Shown here: piece by piece, positions 46,078 to 58,014 of the stretch | Position numbering within the stretch: position 1 is the stretch's first letter | How the letters are laid out: each line of letters begins with the position of its first letter | Origin: Salticus scenicus | Lineage: Eukaryota; Arthropoda; Arachnida; Araneae; Salticidae | Assembly: GCA_963930645.1 (NCBI GenBank) | Contig: OZ005652.1 | Span: forward strand, 270,510,189-270,574,188 | DNA: 64,000 nt | Reading direction: 5' to 3' | Program-made: the position numbers and the translations under genes | The notes under the pieces: generated by a model | Databases searched by the model: none | What the model saw: only the letters and a program-made list of their open reading frames with translations | Told to the model about the DNA's origin: nothing

Positions 46078-46199
46078 TGACGTAACTATGACGTAACCAT
46101 GACGCAACCATGACATAGTACGCTACCCATTGCTCCATTGTAGTGAATACGCTTACTTTGTAAAGCTTTGCACTATACGCAAGCGAAGTGATGACGTCA
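46078..46199. promoter_or_regulatory. Cluster of TGACG (CRE-like) sites with 11-bp phasing
   Basis: TGACGTAACTA, TGACGTAACCA, TGACGCAACCA and TGACATAGTA follow each other at exactly 11-bp steps (46078, 46089, 46100, 46111), and a perfect TGACGTCA lies at 46192-46199. Half-sites of this type bind CREB/ATF-class factors in animals. No gene is next to it, so regulatory function is a guess; it could be a chance minisatellite. Confidence 0.35.
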
Positions 46200-46519
46200 C
46201 TCTCTGCCCATGGAGCCATGAAAAAGATTTTCTATGTTAATCGTCCATTGGATTTTTTTGTAAAAAATTATTAAAAAATAACGGAAATTATCTGCCGATT
46301 TTAATTCCGATATTTGGGTATAGTTATATATAAGTTACTGTCTGAATGTGTTTGATTGAGTTATTTTTTCTGTAAAATTGATAAAATTGTAATTTAAAAT
46401 CACAAAACTCCAGAAAAAAATGGCAAACTTCCAGTTTCGAATGTAAACATAAACATTTCATTTCAAAGGGTGATATTTAAACAATAAATATTCAACTAAT
46501 ATACTAAATAAAAGGAAAA
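46200..46519. other. AT-rich spacer
   Basis: Nothing recognised. Confidence 0.4.
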
Positions 46520-46930
46520 TGGATTTGTTACTAACTGCTGCATGTATAAGTAGACGATACGGAAAAAAATTGAGATTTCCGTTTTTTGCTGAATTTACAT
46601 GTTTTGAGCTTTCTTTACGTTTCAATTAACTGAAATTGGCTACTTATTTTTTAAAAAAGTGTCTTTATTGCTAGCTTTTGTGTGTAGAAGAAGCAAGTAG
46701 AAGATACATAAAAACTTTTGATTTCCGGTTTTCGATGAATTTACACGTTTTGAGATTTCCTTGCATTTTACTTAAGTGAAATTGACTACTTATTTTTATT
46801 TTTAAAAAGTGGATTTATTATTCTTTCCTCTACATATATAAGTAGAAAATATAAGATTCAGAAAAGTTTTAGATTTTCGGTTTTCGATAAAGTTAAACGT
46901 TTTGAAATTTCCCGAACTCAATTCGACCAT
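46520..46930. repeat. Three tandem units of ~146-152 bp
   Basis: The phrase GATTTyCGgTTTTyGaTGAATTTACACGTTTTGAgATTTCC recurs with anchors at 46575, 46721 and 46873. Each unit also has AAGTAGAagATA and GAAATTGrCTACTTATTTTT. Diverged, non-coding. Confidence 0.65.
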
Positions 46931-48329
46931 TTTTGAAAAATATCTTTTTTTTTTTTTTTTTTTTTTTGGTTCAAACACTGTACTTTATGAACCAATCGAA
47001 TTAATTTAACAGAATTTGATACTTGGTTGGGCCTTGGTTTGACATGGTACCTATTAGCTTCTGGGCTGTATCACACAACAAGGGGCGTTTTCACGTTGCG
47101 ATTTTCTCTCATTTCAGGAAAGGCTAACATCTATAGAGAGAAATAGTTATATTAAGTAAAAATCTGCTGATTCAGTTAGAGTGAATATCGGCAAACAATT
47201 GCCGCAGCTGTGTTGCAATTGCATTCCGTTTAGGACAAGGCAATAACTTTGCTTTGCCTCGCTTTGCAAAAAAAAAATGGTCGAGTTTCGACCACTGGGC
47301 GATACTAGCTCGGTATAAATACATGTTGCTTAAAATTCCAATTTTCACATATGTACTGTCAATAAATTTCGTATATTTTAATCATAATTATTGCATCGCA
47401 ACTTTTAAATTTGGCAATTTCCTAAAGCTAGCCAATATAAAAATATCGATTTTCAAATTTCATTAGAAAATTTTAATATTCTAGTAACTTATCTGGCATG
47501 TTTGGTGCAATTAATTGAACAACCACTCATGTCAATTTTTATACAAATTATTACTCGAAACAATAAAAAATAATTTCCGAAAAAGGAGCAACTGTATACA
47601 CGAGCTTATGGGCACAGGGTTAATTCCAGCAAACCCAAGGACTATAAATATCGGACGAGCCAGCTCGTATCTCTAGAAGTCCTAGGCTCCTAAAAGACAA
47701 AAGTAGACAAGTAGACCTCCTAAAGTAGACAAGTTAACGCAACAGATTTCTTTTTTCTACATGCACCCAGTGAGTCCGTAGAGTGGTAGCCACTGTTTCG
47801 GCCATCCTGATTTATTTTTTTCTATATTTATTTGCATTTTTAGCCTAACAAAGTGTGATATAAGAAGTTAGCATTAAATACCTCAAATCAGTCCATCAGT
47901 GGACACCAAAGTGTTTATTATTCCATCAGATCGTCTGAAATGAAGTTCATAGCTGCAATAAATGCGCCAAGCGGGAAAGCTAGCAATTTTCGGCGGGAAA
48001 AAAATGCAGCTGATGTGTCGAACTGTATTGTTATAGGGGCTCTCTATCCCGAATTAGTTACTATTCTTTCCACCAAATTCTTTTGATCAATATAAACAAT
48101 TTGGTCTAGTTAACTGCACAAAGTTTTTGTTAAAAGAAGAAATAATCTAGAATTCAATTATGAAAAAAAAAATATATATATATCTCAAAAAGTCATGTTT
48201 TTCAATGAAATAGTCTAAAATGGCATACATAACAAAAAGAGATTAGGGCCTCTGTTTTGAAACACGCGGGGAATATTCTTTATAATCCATCATATCTCAT
48301 GAAAAAGGAGCTGATTAAAAAACATGTGT
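46931..48329. other. Intergenic DNA, nothing recognised
   Basis: A T run at 46947-46967 and mixed sequence. A 70-codon frame at 47254-47466 shows no motif. No element ends seen. Confidence 0.45.
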
Positions 48330-48409
48330 ATCATTCTAAAATTTGTAAAACATACACATTAAAACACGTATATTTAAAAACATATTTAATTATAATACAC
48401 ATTTAAAAT

Positions 48410-48470
48410 TAAAATACATTTTCAAAGCTTTTCGCCCTGATCAGCAATGCATCATCAGGAAAATATTTGT
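48410..48470 (-). ncRNA. Hammerhead ribozyme motif of PLE type, second copy
   Basis: On the minus strand: CTGATGA, one extra T, a stem II region GCATTGCTGATCAGGGC, GAAA, then AAGCTT as minimal stem III. Stem I is strong: AATATTTTC before the core pairs with GAAAATGTATT after it (about 8 bp with one G-U). Stem II is weaker than at 10.2 kb because its 5' strand has mutated, so activity is less certain. Confidence 0.65.
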
Positions 48471-49539
48471 AACAATCGTGTTTCTAACGTGCAGCTCTCT
48501 CTCTTTATGTATATATCACGCTTTCAAGTTACAAATACTGCTATGCTTGATTTATAGAGCTTTTTTGGAGATAGTATTCACAGAAGTGAGTTCTGGTCCA
48601 AACTCGAGAGTCGATTGGTTGGAGCTATTTTGGGTTAGAAGGAGGCAACGTGCAATGCTTGAGGTTTGGACCTTTTGAGGTATTTACTTAGATATTCCGA
48701 AAAAACAGTCGATAGGCAGGCCAGGCGGCAACAGCTTAGGGAGAACCCGTAGAGTAGTCATCGAAGAGTCCGCGGAAATTTTTCAAAGAGCCTGCAAAGT
48801 TTCAGCTATGGAGTTACACAGTATTGTAAAGGGATTCTAAATAAGTATACTGGGAAAATAATTTGGAATAAATTAAATATCTGGTTCTATAAGAAAATGC
48901 AAAATTTTTGGTAGGATTGCTGAATCTTTAGAATTGATTGCGTTTCGACATTTTATAACTGATCATTTCGGAGGATGTCAATATTATAAAATGTCGAAAC
49001 GCAATCAATGCTAAAGATTCGGTATTCCCATCAAAAATTTGGCATTATCTTATAGAGCAAGATATTTAATTAATTTCTGTTTATTTTTTCAGTATACTTA
49101 TTTAGAAGCCCATTACAAGACTATATAAAACTATAGCTGTTACGTTACAGGCTCTTAAAAATTCTACGGACACTTGGGCGACTACTTTACGGGTTCTTCC
49201 ACAGCTGTTGTCGCCGGATCAGCCTATCCAGTTTCCATCTACTCTTTTCACCTAATATTTAAGCAAGTACCTCAATAGTTCCGGACTTCAAGCACTGCAC
49301 GTTGCTTCCTTGTAATTCAACATAGCTCCAACCAATCGACTTCCAAGTTTCGTCGAGATCTGACTTCTCTGAATACCATCATAAAAAAAAAAAAATAAAA
49401 AATAAAATAAAAAATAATAATAATAAAAAATAAATTATAAATCAAGCTTAAATGTATTTGTAACTTAAAAATGTAATATATATATATATAGAGAGAGAGA
49501 GAGAAAGAGAGGGAGCTACACTTTAGAAACACAATTGAT

Positions 49540-49595
49540 ACAAATATTTTCCTCATACCTTGATGATCAGGGAGGAAAGCTTTGAAAATGTATTT
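49540..49595 (+). ncRNA. Degenerate PLE hammerhead motif
   Basis: Same arrangement on the plus strand, with intact stem I (AATATTTTC/GAAAATGTATT) and stem III palindrome AAGCTT, but the CTGATGA core reads CTCATAC and GAAA is shifted. Catalysis is not expected. Confidence 0.6.
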
Positions 49596-49660
49596 TAACT
49601 ATAAATATGACTTTTAATTAAATATGTCTTCAAATATACATGTTTTAATGTGTCTTTTTT

Positions 49661-51554
49661 ACAAATTCTTTATAAGTGTTTCAAGGCCTTTTTAAATTTA
49701 AACGATATATGTTTGCCGACGACAGCAATTACAACAAAGTTAGAAAATTGTACAAATCATAATAAGATATTTTATGAGTACATGAAAATTTAATTTTGTT
49801 TCGTTTTCTAAATATATATTATACATGTTATTCAAGCACATTTTCTAAAATTAAATACACAAACTTTTAGGATTTTACTGATTTTCTAATCTAACTTTGT
49901 AGAAAAAAAACGCCAACTTTAAAAAATCTAATTTCATAATTTTTTGAAAACATTACCAGAAGATAAAATGATTATTTAATATAGTAACCCGGGCATCATG
50001 AAACCAAATCCAATTAACTATTCATCAACAACATTTATTTAGCTGTATAAAAATTTGGACAAAAAAAAATCTTAATTATTTTTTCTAACATATCCTTTTA
50101 AATTATTAATTTAGATTTGATTTATATATGATCTCTTATGAAGATTATAATTATAATTATATTTTATTCATTTGATACAGCATTTAATGAAATGCAATAG
50201 GAAATTATGACATTGAAGTATGATTAAGCTTTTACAATAAAATTAAATGTAGTTTTTTTTTTTTTTAAAGATAATTTTAAAACAAAACACTTTATATCAT
50301 AAAGATAGACTTTGTTCTTTAAAAGCGGTACTCTTATCAAATTTATCTGCTTTAAAATAAATATTTTTTCTTTCCGATTTTAAAATTTACGTAATTTTCT
50401 TCGAAAGTTTTTTTTTTTTTTTTTTTTTTTTAATATAAAGAACGGTTTGGACATTTTAAAACCATTAAAAACTACAATTTACTTGTATCTTTTTTTGAGT
50501 GCTTTAGAAGACATTATAGCTCTTTATAATAGACACGAAAAGAAAGATTTGAACACTTAAGTAGAAATAAAAGTTAAAGTTTTGAAAGAATTTTCTTCTT
50601 CTAAGAAACTGTAAAAGTTGTACAGCTGATCACGAATGTTTTTAACAACAATTTTCTTCTTATGAGCAGATTGTTTTTCATTTATTAAAAATTGTATATC
50701 TGTGTATATTTGTGTGTGAGATTTGAAGTTTCAGTTTATTTTCAGTTAGAATGGGATAAAATTCAAAATTTCTAAATATTTAAATTGATAAAATTAATAA
50801 ATTAAATTATATAAAACTGGAAATTAGAGAGAAAATCAGAAGAACAGTTCAAATAATTACACAAGATTTAGCACAAAGGAGTTTAGTTAGACGTTAGGAC
50901 TGTACATTTAAAACGTAAAAAATATTGAAATGGAAAAAAAAATATCATCATTATTTAAAAGCATCTTAATTAAAAAATTTAATGAAATCTTAAAATTATT
51001 CATTTTAGTTTCGTCTTCAAATACGAGTAATAATAACATCCATCTTAGAATAATAACTGCAATAACCGTCGACGCACATCTCATTCTCGCATAATAAATT
51101 CTGTTTCAGCTGCTCTGAGTTGTTGTACGGCTGCAACTGAGTTGTTGCTATTGGAGGTGGACAAATGATGCCCTTATAAATAACTAAGTTAGTAAAGATA
51201 AGTTCAATAAAAGCTGAAATAATCAAATGCACACACGCACATATAAAAACGCTGTAGATCCTAATAATATAGTAATTTAGAGGAGTTAGAATAAAATTCT
51301 ATTTAGTTTTCAAAACTTCATCATGTAATCTATTTATTACAAAACGTTACTTATTACGAGATTTTGACAGTTTTAATCATTAAATCTAGAAGATGCTGCT
51401 ACATGTTTTTACTATTTTAATAAAAATTTTAGCAAACATATATTATAATATTGCATCACGACATATATATTATTTCGATTCTTCGGTATACTCTTCCAGC
51501 ACCACGTACATCGGAATGTGGTGCAGAACCACATATATTCTTCCATTAAAAAAA

Positions 51555-51587
<33 letters not shown>

Positions 51588-51704
51588 TCATTATCATTGA
51601 GGATTACTAATGTATCAAATTATGAAGCTACATAAATAACACTGCTCGGCAGGAAATTCGTCCCCAACACCCTTTTTGGCAAATTCTTATGTAAAATGTC
51701 CTGC
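49661..51704. other. AT-rich intergenic DNA, nothing recognised
   Basis: T runs near 50410-50430 and a GA microsatellite at 51563-51587. Short frames lack motifs. No element ends found. Confidence 0.5.
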
Positions 51705-51708
51705 TTAA

Positions 51709-52229
51709 CCCTTTCAGGGGCACTAAGTAAAAATGATTGAATTTCCTTTTAAATATATATATATCATAAAGTAAACATCCCCTACAAGTCATATTTGATG
51801 AAGAAAAAAATTCAGCATGTGGGGATTTTTTTGTGGGTGGTGGCTAGGCGTTCTAGCCACTGTGTCTATAAACCTAAAAGATGCTTTTAAAAATCAAACT
51901 AAAATTAATGATCTAAGATAATATGTAAATCTGTTGTATTTAAAAGGTGCATTACAGTATATTTACACTACCAAATACTTTTGAATAAAAAATTATTTTT
52001 CATAAAAATATGTAAATGAAACTTCAAAAAATTTTCCTGCAACTTGTCCATTAAAAAAAGTCATAGGCACATCCTGCTTAAAGTTACTGTAGTTCTGCCA
52101 TCTCTATTTCAATTTTAGAAGTACACATTAACTTTTCATAAAAGTGGATAAAAAAAATAGCCACTGCACACTTAGAGAAAAATTTCTAAAGTAGGTGGAT
52201 AGACCCTCTAGCCACCGCCCCTGAAAGGG
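51709..52229. mobile_element. piggyBac-like MITE with TTAA duplication, 521 bp
   Basis: TTAA at 51705-51708 and 52230-52233. Perfect 13-bp inverted ends CCCTTTCAGGGGC. Subterminal GGTGGCTAG blocks occur near both ends (51841 and, inverted, 52208). No coding capacity. The CCC start and TTAA site fit piggyBac. Confidence 0.85.
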
Positions 52230-52233
52230 TTAA

Positions 52234-53099
52234 TCCGAATATGAATTACATTTTACCCTATCACCGTTTTTAGGGACGGTTCTCTGCTTTTATAACTTTT
52301 CGGTAATTTTATGGCTATAAAATTGATTTTTAGGGGGAGGGGGATTATTTTAACTGTTAAATATCTTCTGAGAGGCTACAGAGTTGGAAAATTGTAACAC
52401 ATCATTTGCCGCAAAGGGAAAATTTAGTGCGGGGATTTGCCACCAAAATTATGTATTACATTTCTTATATTTTTTAAATCTATTATTAATGTTATTTATT
52501 AAAAATTATATATTTTTTGTTTTTAAGTGTTAAATTAATTCTTTTTCATTCTCCAAATCAACATCATGGCCATAAAATTATCAAACAGTGATAAAAATTG
52601 GGGCAGGTGGGGGTGTCCCGAGAAAACGGTTGGAGACAGGTAAAAATGATAATCATATTCGGATTCAGGAGGTCATTTTACATAACAATCAGCAAAAATG
52701 GTATCAAGGGTTGATTATTTTTTATTTTCAGCGCAGTGCAATTTTAACAAATTTTTATATTAACGTGTATATACTGTTTGTAATTAAATATTGCACAAAC
52801 AATTGCACATATTTAAAATAGTTTAAAAAAAAACACGGCTCAATTATTTAAAATACTAAAAACAATTTTATAAGAGACATATATTGAAAAAGACATAGTA
52901 AAATGTAAGTTAAAAATAAATTAAAACACATAAAACTTAAATGTTTCGTGCTATTATCAACTCCCTATAGTTAATGTAACATGCGTTATGTAATCCAATT
53001 ACACATTATAGTTTGATCGCCTGGTTTAAGCATTTGTAAGATGTTTTTTTGAAGATGTTATACATGCTGATGAGGTACTAAAAAAATAACAAGGATCAT
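52234..53099. other. AT-rich intergenic DNA, nothing recognised
   Basis: G-rich patch near 52335 and 52600. The 77-codon frame at 52588-52821 shows no motif. Confidence 0.45.
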
Positions 53100-54270
53100 G
53101 TATGTCCTAAGTGAAGAAGAGCACCAACACTTTCATGGCTTGCATCCGTATTAAGTATGAACTGTTTTCGGGTTGTGGATACGTCAAAATAAACGATGAT
53201 GTTAAGGCCTGTTTAAGTCTTGTGAACGCTTTTTCAGAATCTTCTGCCCCAGGAACTTCTCTTTAGCTTCCGTGAGCTTGTGGAGTGGTCTGGCAATACT
53301 CAAGAAACCTTTACGAACTTCCTGTACTATGTGCTTAATCCTAGGAAACTTCGCAATTGGTGGACGTTTTCAGGGCTACTCCAGTTCTCGACTGCATAGA
53401 TCTTCTCTGGATCAGTTCTCACACCTTCATCAGGGATGATATGTCCGAGATAACCCACTTCACGACGGAAGAATTTTCACTTGCTAGCATTTAATTTGAG
53501 CCATTCTGAGTTTTTATAGTACTTTACGGATGTTTCTTAAATCTTACACAAAAGTACGCCCCATAATGATTATATCATTCAAGTACTCAAGGCAGGCTTC
53601 ATAGGAAATTCCTTTTAAAATTGTCTTCATTAGATGCTCGAAGGTTGCAAGTGCATTACATAATCCAAATGTCATTACTTTGAACTGTCACAGTCCTTGT
53701 CGCGTGGTGAATGCAGTCTTTTCACGATTGTTAGGATCTAACTCGATTTGCCAATAGCAGCTCTTGAAATCGAAAGTCGAGAACCACTGATTGCCAGATA
53801 GTGTGTCTAAAGTATCATCAATTCTGGGAAGAGGGTAACTATCTTTCTTTGTAATGTCATTCAAACGACGATAATGCGCTCTGAATCTCGTTGTATCATC
53901 CTTCTTTCGTGCCAGTACTATGGGAAAGGCCCAAGGACTCGTTAACGGTTCGATGATGTCATTATGCTGCATCTCATTTAGAAGCTCAGTCACCTCTTCC
54001 TGCTTAGCATGTGAAAGTTTTCTTGGATCTTGTTTGATTGGAGAATAATTTCCTGTGTCAATTCGGTGCTGGGTGATGTTAGTCTTTCAGACGTCTTCGG
54101 GTATTCGAGAAAAGATGTCTCTAAATTCATAGAGTTCCTTCTCCGCTGCACGTCTCTCTTCATTTCCTAAATCTGCGTTCTTCAATTGATGTGTTGTTAA
54201 AAACTCAGAAGACTTGGACTCGGTTGATATCATGTGCCGGTTAATGTAAAATTTTACAGTCACACGGTTA
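53100..54270 (-). pseudogene. Ty3/Gypsy pol fragment (RT and start of RNase H), decayed
   Basis: The best frame (53993-53688) reads through typical Gypsy RT blocks: EPLTSPWAFPIVLARKKD, RFRAHYRRLNDITKKDSYPL and FSTFDFKSCYWQI (motif A, with the Asp). Upstream, the N-terminal RT region is seen in pieces (QHRIDTGNYSPIKQ near 54050). Downstream, past stops and shifts, LEYLNDIIIM (motif C, usually Y-x-DD) and an RNase H start (LNTDASHESVGALL) appear near 53135. No LTRs, gag, integrase or envelope region were seen nearby. It is a dead internal fragment. Confidence 0.8.
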
Positions 54271-54419
54271 TTGCCATATCACTAAAAATAGCTACCCAAT
54301 ATTAAAATATTTTTTAAGAAAACTCAGAAGATATATTTACAATGAATACTTATCATTTTGAAAACTTTTTTGGTAGTATTCCACATTACTTTGCCCTAGA
54401 AATTTTCTAAAAAATTTAC

Positions 54420-55040
54420 GAGGAATTTTGTCATGTAATAGATTGTGAAAAAGTTTACTGGATTAACCTTATTAAATTTTGTATCTTCGAAAATGTTTTG
54501 TTTAACGGTGTAGATTATTTTTTTACAAACTCACGGTATCCCGATGGGAACCAGTTACTCGGGTGCCTTTGCTAATTTTTTTTTGTTTGTTTGTTTGTTT
54601 ACGTTTGGGAGAAATTTAAAGATATTAAGTTTTATAGGTATACTGATGACGTAATAGAATAAACTGTGAACTTTTTGAGAAATATGCTGCTGAAATCTAT
54701 CCCTCCGACCTTATCTTAAACCGTACTGACTCTGAAGACAAAATTTCTTTCTTGGATTTAAAAATTAAACAAATAGGTTTAAACACTGGTTTTGGAATTT
54801 ATGATAAACGGCAGGATTTTAACTTTAAAGTTTGTAATTTGACGAATTGGTTCTCCTGTATCAGTCATAGAGTTTAAAAAAATATTATTATTACCCAAAT
54901 TAATAGAATTAAAATGATTTGCAATAACCATTTAGACCTGAATTTGGTTCTAGAAAATCTCAAAAACGTATTTAATATCAACCGCTATCCTGTTTTCCTA
55001 CTGAATAAACATCTCAGCCTTGTTGATTACAAGCTTGCTT
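54420..55040 (+). pseudogene. Decayed reverse transcriptase fragment, family uncertain
   Basis: Plus-strand pieces read GIPMGTSYSGAFANF (motif B-like, near 54535), FYRYTDDVIE (motif C, with TDD) and ISFLDLKIKQ, followed by IYDKRQDFNFKV and a C-terminal stretch to LVDYKLA. This arrangement is like Penelope-like or related RTs, not the LINE or Gypsy type here. A (GTTT)n run at 54586-54600 and at least two stops break it. A long T run follows (55040-55080). Confidence 0.55.
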
Positions 55041-55041
55041 A

Positions 55042-55080
<39 letters not shown>

Positions 55081-55083
<3 letters not shown>

Positions 55084-55821
55084 CCATTTCGGGCGACATT
55101 TAGGAACTGGTAATTGGCCTACCAGCCGAAGCGGGCTCTATATTTTTGTTGGGGGGGATTCAATTTTCCTCAATCTACTGACTATTTAAGCTTGTCTTTG
55201 TATTTATTTGTATACTTGTATTTTTTATTGATGTATTTACTTTTGTACTTTATTTATGAATTTAATTGAATTTTATGCTTTGAATTAATTCAGTTCGTTT
55301 GCTGTATGATCTTGCTTCCATCTGCGAGAAGTCAGGGGCTAGAAACTTGTTTTTTGGCTATATATCCAACGTTTGATTAGAAACTTCTCATATTTCATTT
55401 TCTACATGGGGAGTCTCCCCTGAAAAAGGCCCTGATGTATTTTGGGATTAATTTTCATTTACACTTGGTTAGTTTGCTTATATATATATATATAGTGGGC
55501 ACTGGATATTGTGAAATGGTTTCATAGAATCCTTAGTGCTATCTAACTGGTGTATTGGTGTAAATGTTGGATGTCTCTTGCAATTACTGTTACTGAACAA
55601 TATGCTATAATAAAGAGAAAGTTAAAAATTTGATTTCTAATTTGAACCATTTCCTATCATCCATCTGAGTCAACATTTTGCATATATGTTTGCATATATG
55701 CATGAATATTATGATTTTAGTTTGGGACAAGAAGTGGTACAGTTACAATAAAATTTAAAAATATATAACACTTTGCTTTCTAAATTATTTAATTATAGCT
55801 TTCTTGAATAGACGGAGGTTA
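55081..55821. other. Intergenic DNA, possibly 3' part of the RT element
   Basis: Moderately AT-rich sequence after the T run, with GGGCGACATTTAGG and CCGAAGCGGGCTC phrases. No defined borders. Confidence 0.35.
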
Positions 55822-55823
55822 TA

Positions 55824-56404
55824 CACACACTGGCCAATGAATTAGAAACCTTTAAAGTTTTATTGGGCCTTCTTTTGCACGTTGGACCTCTTTTTGCATG
55901 AATAACAGCCAGTTTTCGTGTGGGCTGCGATTCTACAAGTTTCTGGGGTGCATGTATACCCAGAGTCTACTATACATTGATTGCACAGACTTTAAGCTCC
56001 TGCAAATAATGGAAGAGGAGATTTCTGACCTATACTCCTTTCCAAAATGTCCCAAACATTTCTTATTAGATTGAGATCTGGGCTTTGCGTCATCTAGGGA
56101 AACTGTTAGAAGTCAGATTGATGTGGACTGAACCAACCTTGAACGATGCATGGTTGCACTATCGATCACAATGTATCCGTTAACTTCGGAGTAAAAATGT
56201 AACATTGAGGAATGCACTTAATTTATCAATATATTCAGATGCTTCCGGGGTTTTTGATTATCCTCAAGTAGCACCACGGGACCACTTCCATACAATCAGA
56301 ACATTTCCCAAACTTTTGTAACAAGTTAAAGTTTTGCATACCTTCGCCGACAGCGAGCATTTGTAGAAACTCTTACAGGTTTCTAATTCATTGGCCAGTG
56401 TGCG
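55824..56404 (-). mobile_element. Tc1-like element, internally deleted, 581 bp
   Basis: TA lies on both sides (55822-55823, 56405-56406). The inverted ends share CACACTGGCCAATGAATTAG and continue to AAACCT. Minus-strand pieces of the transposase C-terminus are readable: GPVVLLEDNQKPRKHLNIL, ATMHRSRLVQ (around the second Asp), SPDLNLIRNVWDILERS (third acidic region) and LVESQPTRKLAVIHAKRG. The N-terminal DNA-binding part is deleted. It could still be mobilised in trans. Confidence 0.85.
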
Positions 56405-56779
56405 TATTTCTTATCTACGATGCTTGGAATCTTTATGTATTGTTGAAAAATACCATTAAAAATAGTCTATACTATTTAATCAATAATATTTAAGCACGTA
56501 CGTATATGAAAGAATAAAATCATAAATGAATGCAGAATCAATAGCACAGTCAAGTTATTTTTTTTGCTGGATTCTATCCATTATTCTAATCATTTATTTC
56601 CATATTTTACCTTTCAAAACAACATCTTTCTTGAATAACATAAAGCAAAAGCCTTCTTTTAGATAATCTCTTTAACTGGTATTTCTGAAATAAAAATTTA
56701 TTTTAACGAGTCTTTTGCCTGGTCTAATTCTCCAAGGATATGCTTTAGACAATAATGAACAAGAGGATTTTTTATTAAC
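56405..56779. other. AT-rich spacer
   Basis: Nothing recognised. Confidence 0.4.
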
Positions 56780-56849
56780 ATCCAGAATCAACTGATTGGA
56801 AGAAAACCATATTTATTGAAATTTTATTTTTCTGACTGAGTGAAAATAA

Positions 56850-56922
56850 TGCCTGGACCGGGAGTCGAGCATCGGATCTTTGACTTACAAGGTCAAGGCT
56901 TTACCAATTGAGCTATCCAGGC
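56850..56922 (-). tRNA. tRNA-Thr (TGT), copy 1
   Basis: Minus strand. The acceptor stem GCCTGGA/TCCAGGC pairs fully, the A-box TAGCTCAATTGGTAAAGCC is present, and the anticodon loop CTTGTAA gives TGT. The T arm reads GATGCTCGACTC and has lost pairing relative to copy 2, so this copy may be a pseudogene. Confidence 0.7.
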
Positions 56923-57005
56923 CGACAACCGGTCAGCATTACTCACTCAGACAACCTTTTTTGCAGAAATATCTGGTCTATCACATAGATAGCTCAACAA
57001 AGATC

Positions 57006-57035
57006 CGGGGTTCGACTCCCGGTCCAGGCACTATT
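57006..57035 (+). pseudogene. tRNA-Thr 3'-half remnant
   Basis: Only the variable region, T arm (CCGGGGTTCGACTCCCGG) and acceptor 3' strand remain. The D and anticodon arms are deleted. Confidence 0.7.
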
Positions 57036-57241
57036 TTCACTCAGTTGGAAAAAAAAAAATCAATAAATATGGTTTTCTTCCAATCAGTTGATTGTGGATT
57101 TTAATAAAAAATGTATTTCTTTCCCATTGTTTAATGGTGTTTTCCTTTACCTGCGGCTTATTTCTGTTGAGCTATCTATATGATAGACCAGATATTTCTG
57201 CCAAAAAGGTTGTCTGAGTGAGTAATGCTGACCGGTTGTCG

Positions 57242-57314
57242 GCCTGGATAGCTCAATTGGCAGAGCCTTGACCTTGTAAGTCAAAGATCCGGGGTTCGAC
57301 TCCCGGTCCAGGCA
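57242..57314 (+). tRNA. tRNA-Thr (TGT), copy 2, intact-looking
   Basis: All four arms can be drawn: acceptor GCCTGGA/TCCAGGC, D arm with TAGCTCAATTGGCAGAGCC, anticodon stem TTGAC/GTCAA with loop CTTGTAA (anticodon TGT, reads ACA), and T arm CCGGGGTTCGACTCCCGG. The discriminator is A. A-box and B-box are good. No T4 terminator follows at once (the next T run is TTATTTT at 57315), so transcription is plausible but unproven. Two neighbouring partial copies raise the possibility that it is a SINE head. Confidence 0.75.
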
Positions 57315-57350
57315 TTATTTTCACTCAGTCGGAAAAATAAAATTTCAATG

Positions 57351-58010
57351 AACAAGAGGTTGTACGTGTTCTTGTTATTTCAAGACTTAACCAACAAAAG
57401 AGGATGTTCTTTCTTGCAAATCTGCCAATTTAGAATTCTTGTTATACGTTAGAAATAGAAATGAAAAAGAGAGCTATACATTTGGTCCTGGTACATTACA
57501 ATTTAAAGGATTTGTCATGTAATTTTATGATAATTTAAGGAAAATATGAGGCAAAATTCATTCTATTTAAAATAGTTATTGGATTAATCAACTTCGCAGA
57601 AAAGCTGCCTATTGGTGACGAACTAAATTTCACACAAAAGGATGGCCAGGAAAAAGGCCATCGCAGTCTTCATCCTCAGCAGGGGAGAGTGTATTTAACA
57701 GAGTGTATTCATGTGAAAAAGCCCTTGAAAGAAATAATAGATCGTAATAGTATGAAATTCTATTGTGTATCCCTGTATAAAAAGCAGAGTTATTATATGC
57801 AACAATAAAAAATATGCAACTAATTCCTAAATTTCCTAAATGCCATACATTACATTATGTTTTTATGGTGCGTTGTCGCTTTGATTGTAGCACCCGTACC
57901 TACTTTGTTTGCCTGACGAAGAGTTATGTGTTTCCGCTGTGTTGCCTGACTCGTGTTTCCGCTGTTTGTGGCTTCGGCACAGTATAGCAGGCAAGCTACG
58001 CACGCGCTGC
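57351..58010. other. Intergenic DNA, nothing firm
   Basis: Includes GATGGCC...GGCCATC, a short hairpin near 57642-57662. The 70-codon frame starting at 57909 runs into the 120-bp repeat and is not called. Confidence 0.4.
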
Positions 58011-58014
58011 GAAA

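Larger units (their letters stand above)
48330..49660. mobile_element. Palindromic pair of PLE 3' ends (~1.3 kb)
   Basis: The left half (minus orientation) and the right half (plus orientation) face each other around a centre at about 48,975 (TTTCGACATTTTATA and its complement). Both encode the last GIY-YIG residues: INSKDS.ILPK on the minus strand near 48910-48950 and INAKDSVFPSKI on the plus strand near 48990-49035. Both continue through homologous 3' regions to hammerhead motifs and CAAAGCTTT-containing ends. The halves differ by many substitutions and a 60-nt A-rich stretch (49380-49440). Confidence 0.8.
56780..57350. repeat. Inverted repeat built from tRNA-Thr(TGT) units
   Basis: A unit of tRNA plus flanks (leader GATAGACCAGATATTTCTGCC...ACCGGTTGTCGGC, tail TATTTTCACTCAGT...AATTTCAATAAATATGG) is present inverted at 56780-57005 and upright at 57165-57350. 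Between them, 57005-57110 is a third, partial unit holding only the tRNA 3' half and tail, joined at GATAGCTCA-ACAAAGATCC. The array may derive from tRNA gene amplification or a tRNA-headed SINE. Confidence 0.8.

Noticed and set aside
57642..57662. Hairpin GATGGCC...GGCCATC as a terminator
   Set aside because: No gene lies upstream and bacterial-type terminators are not expected here.
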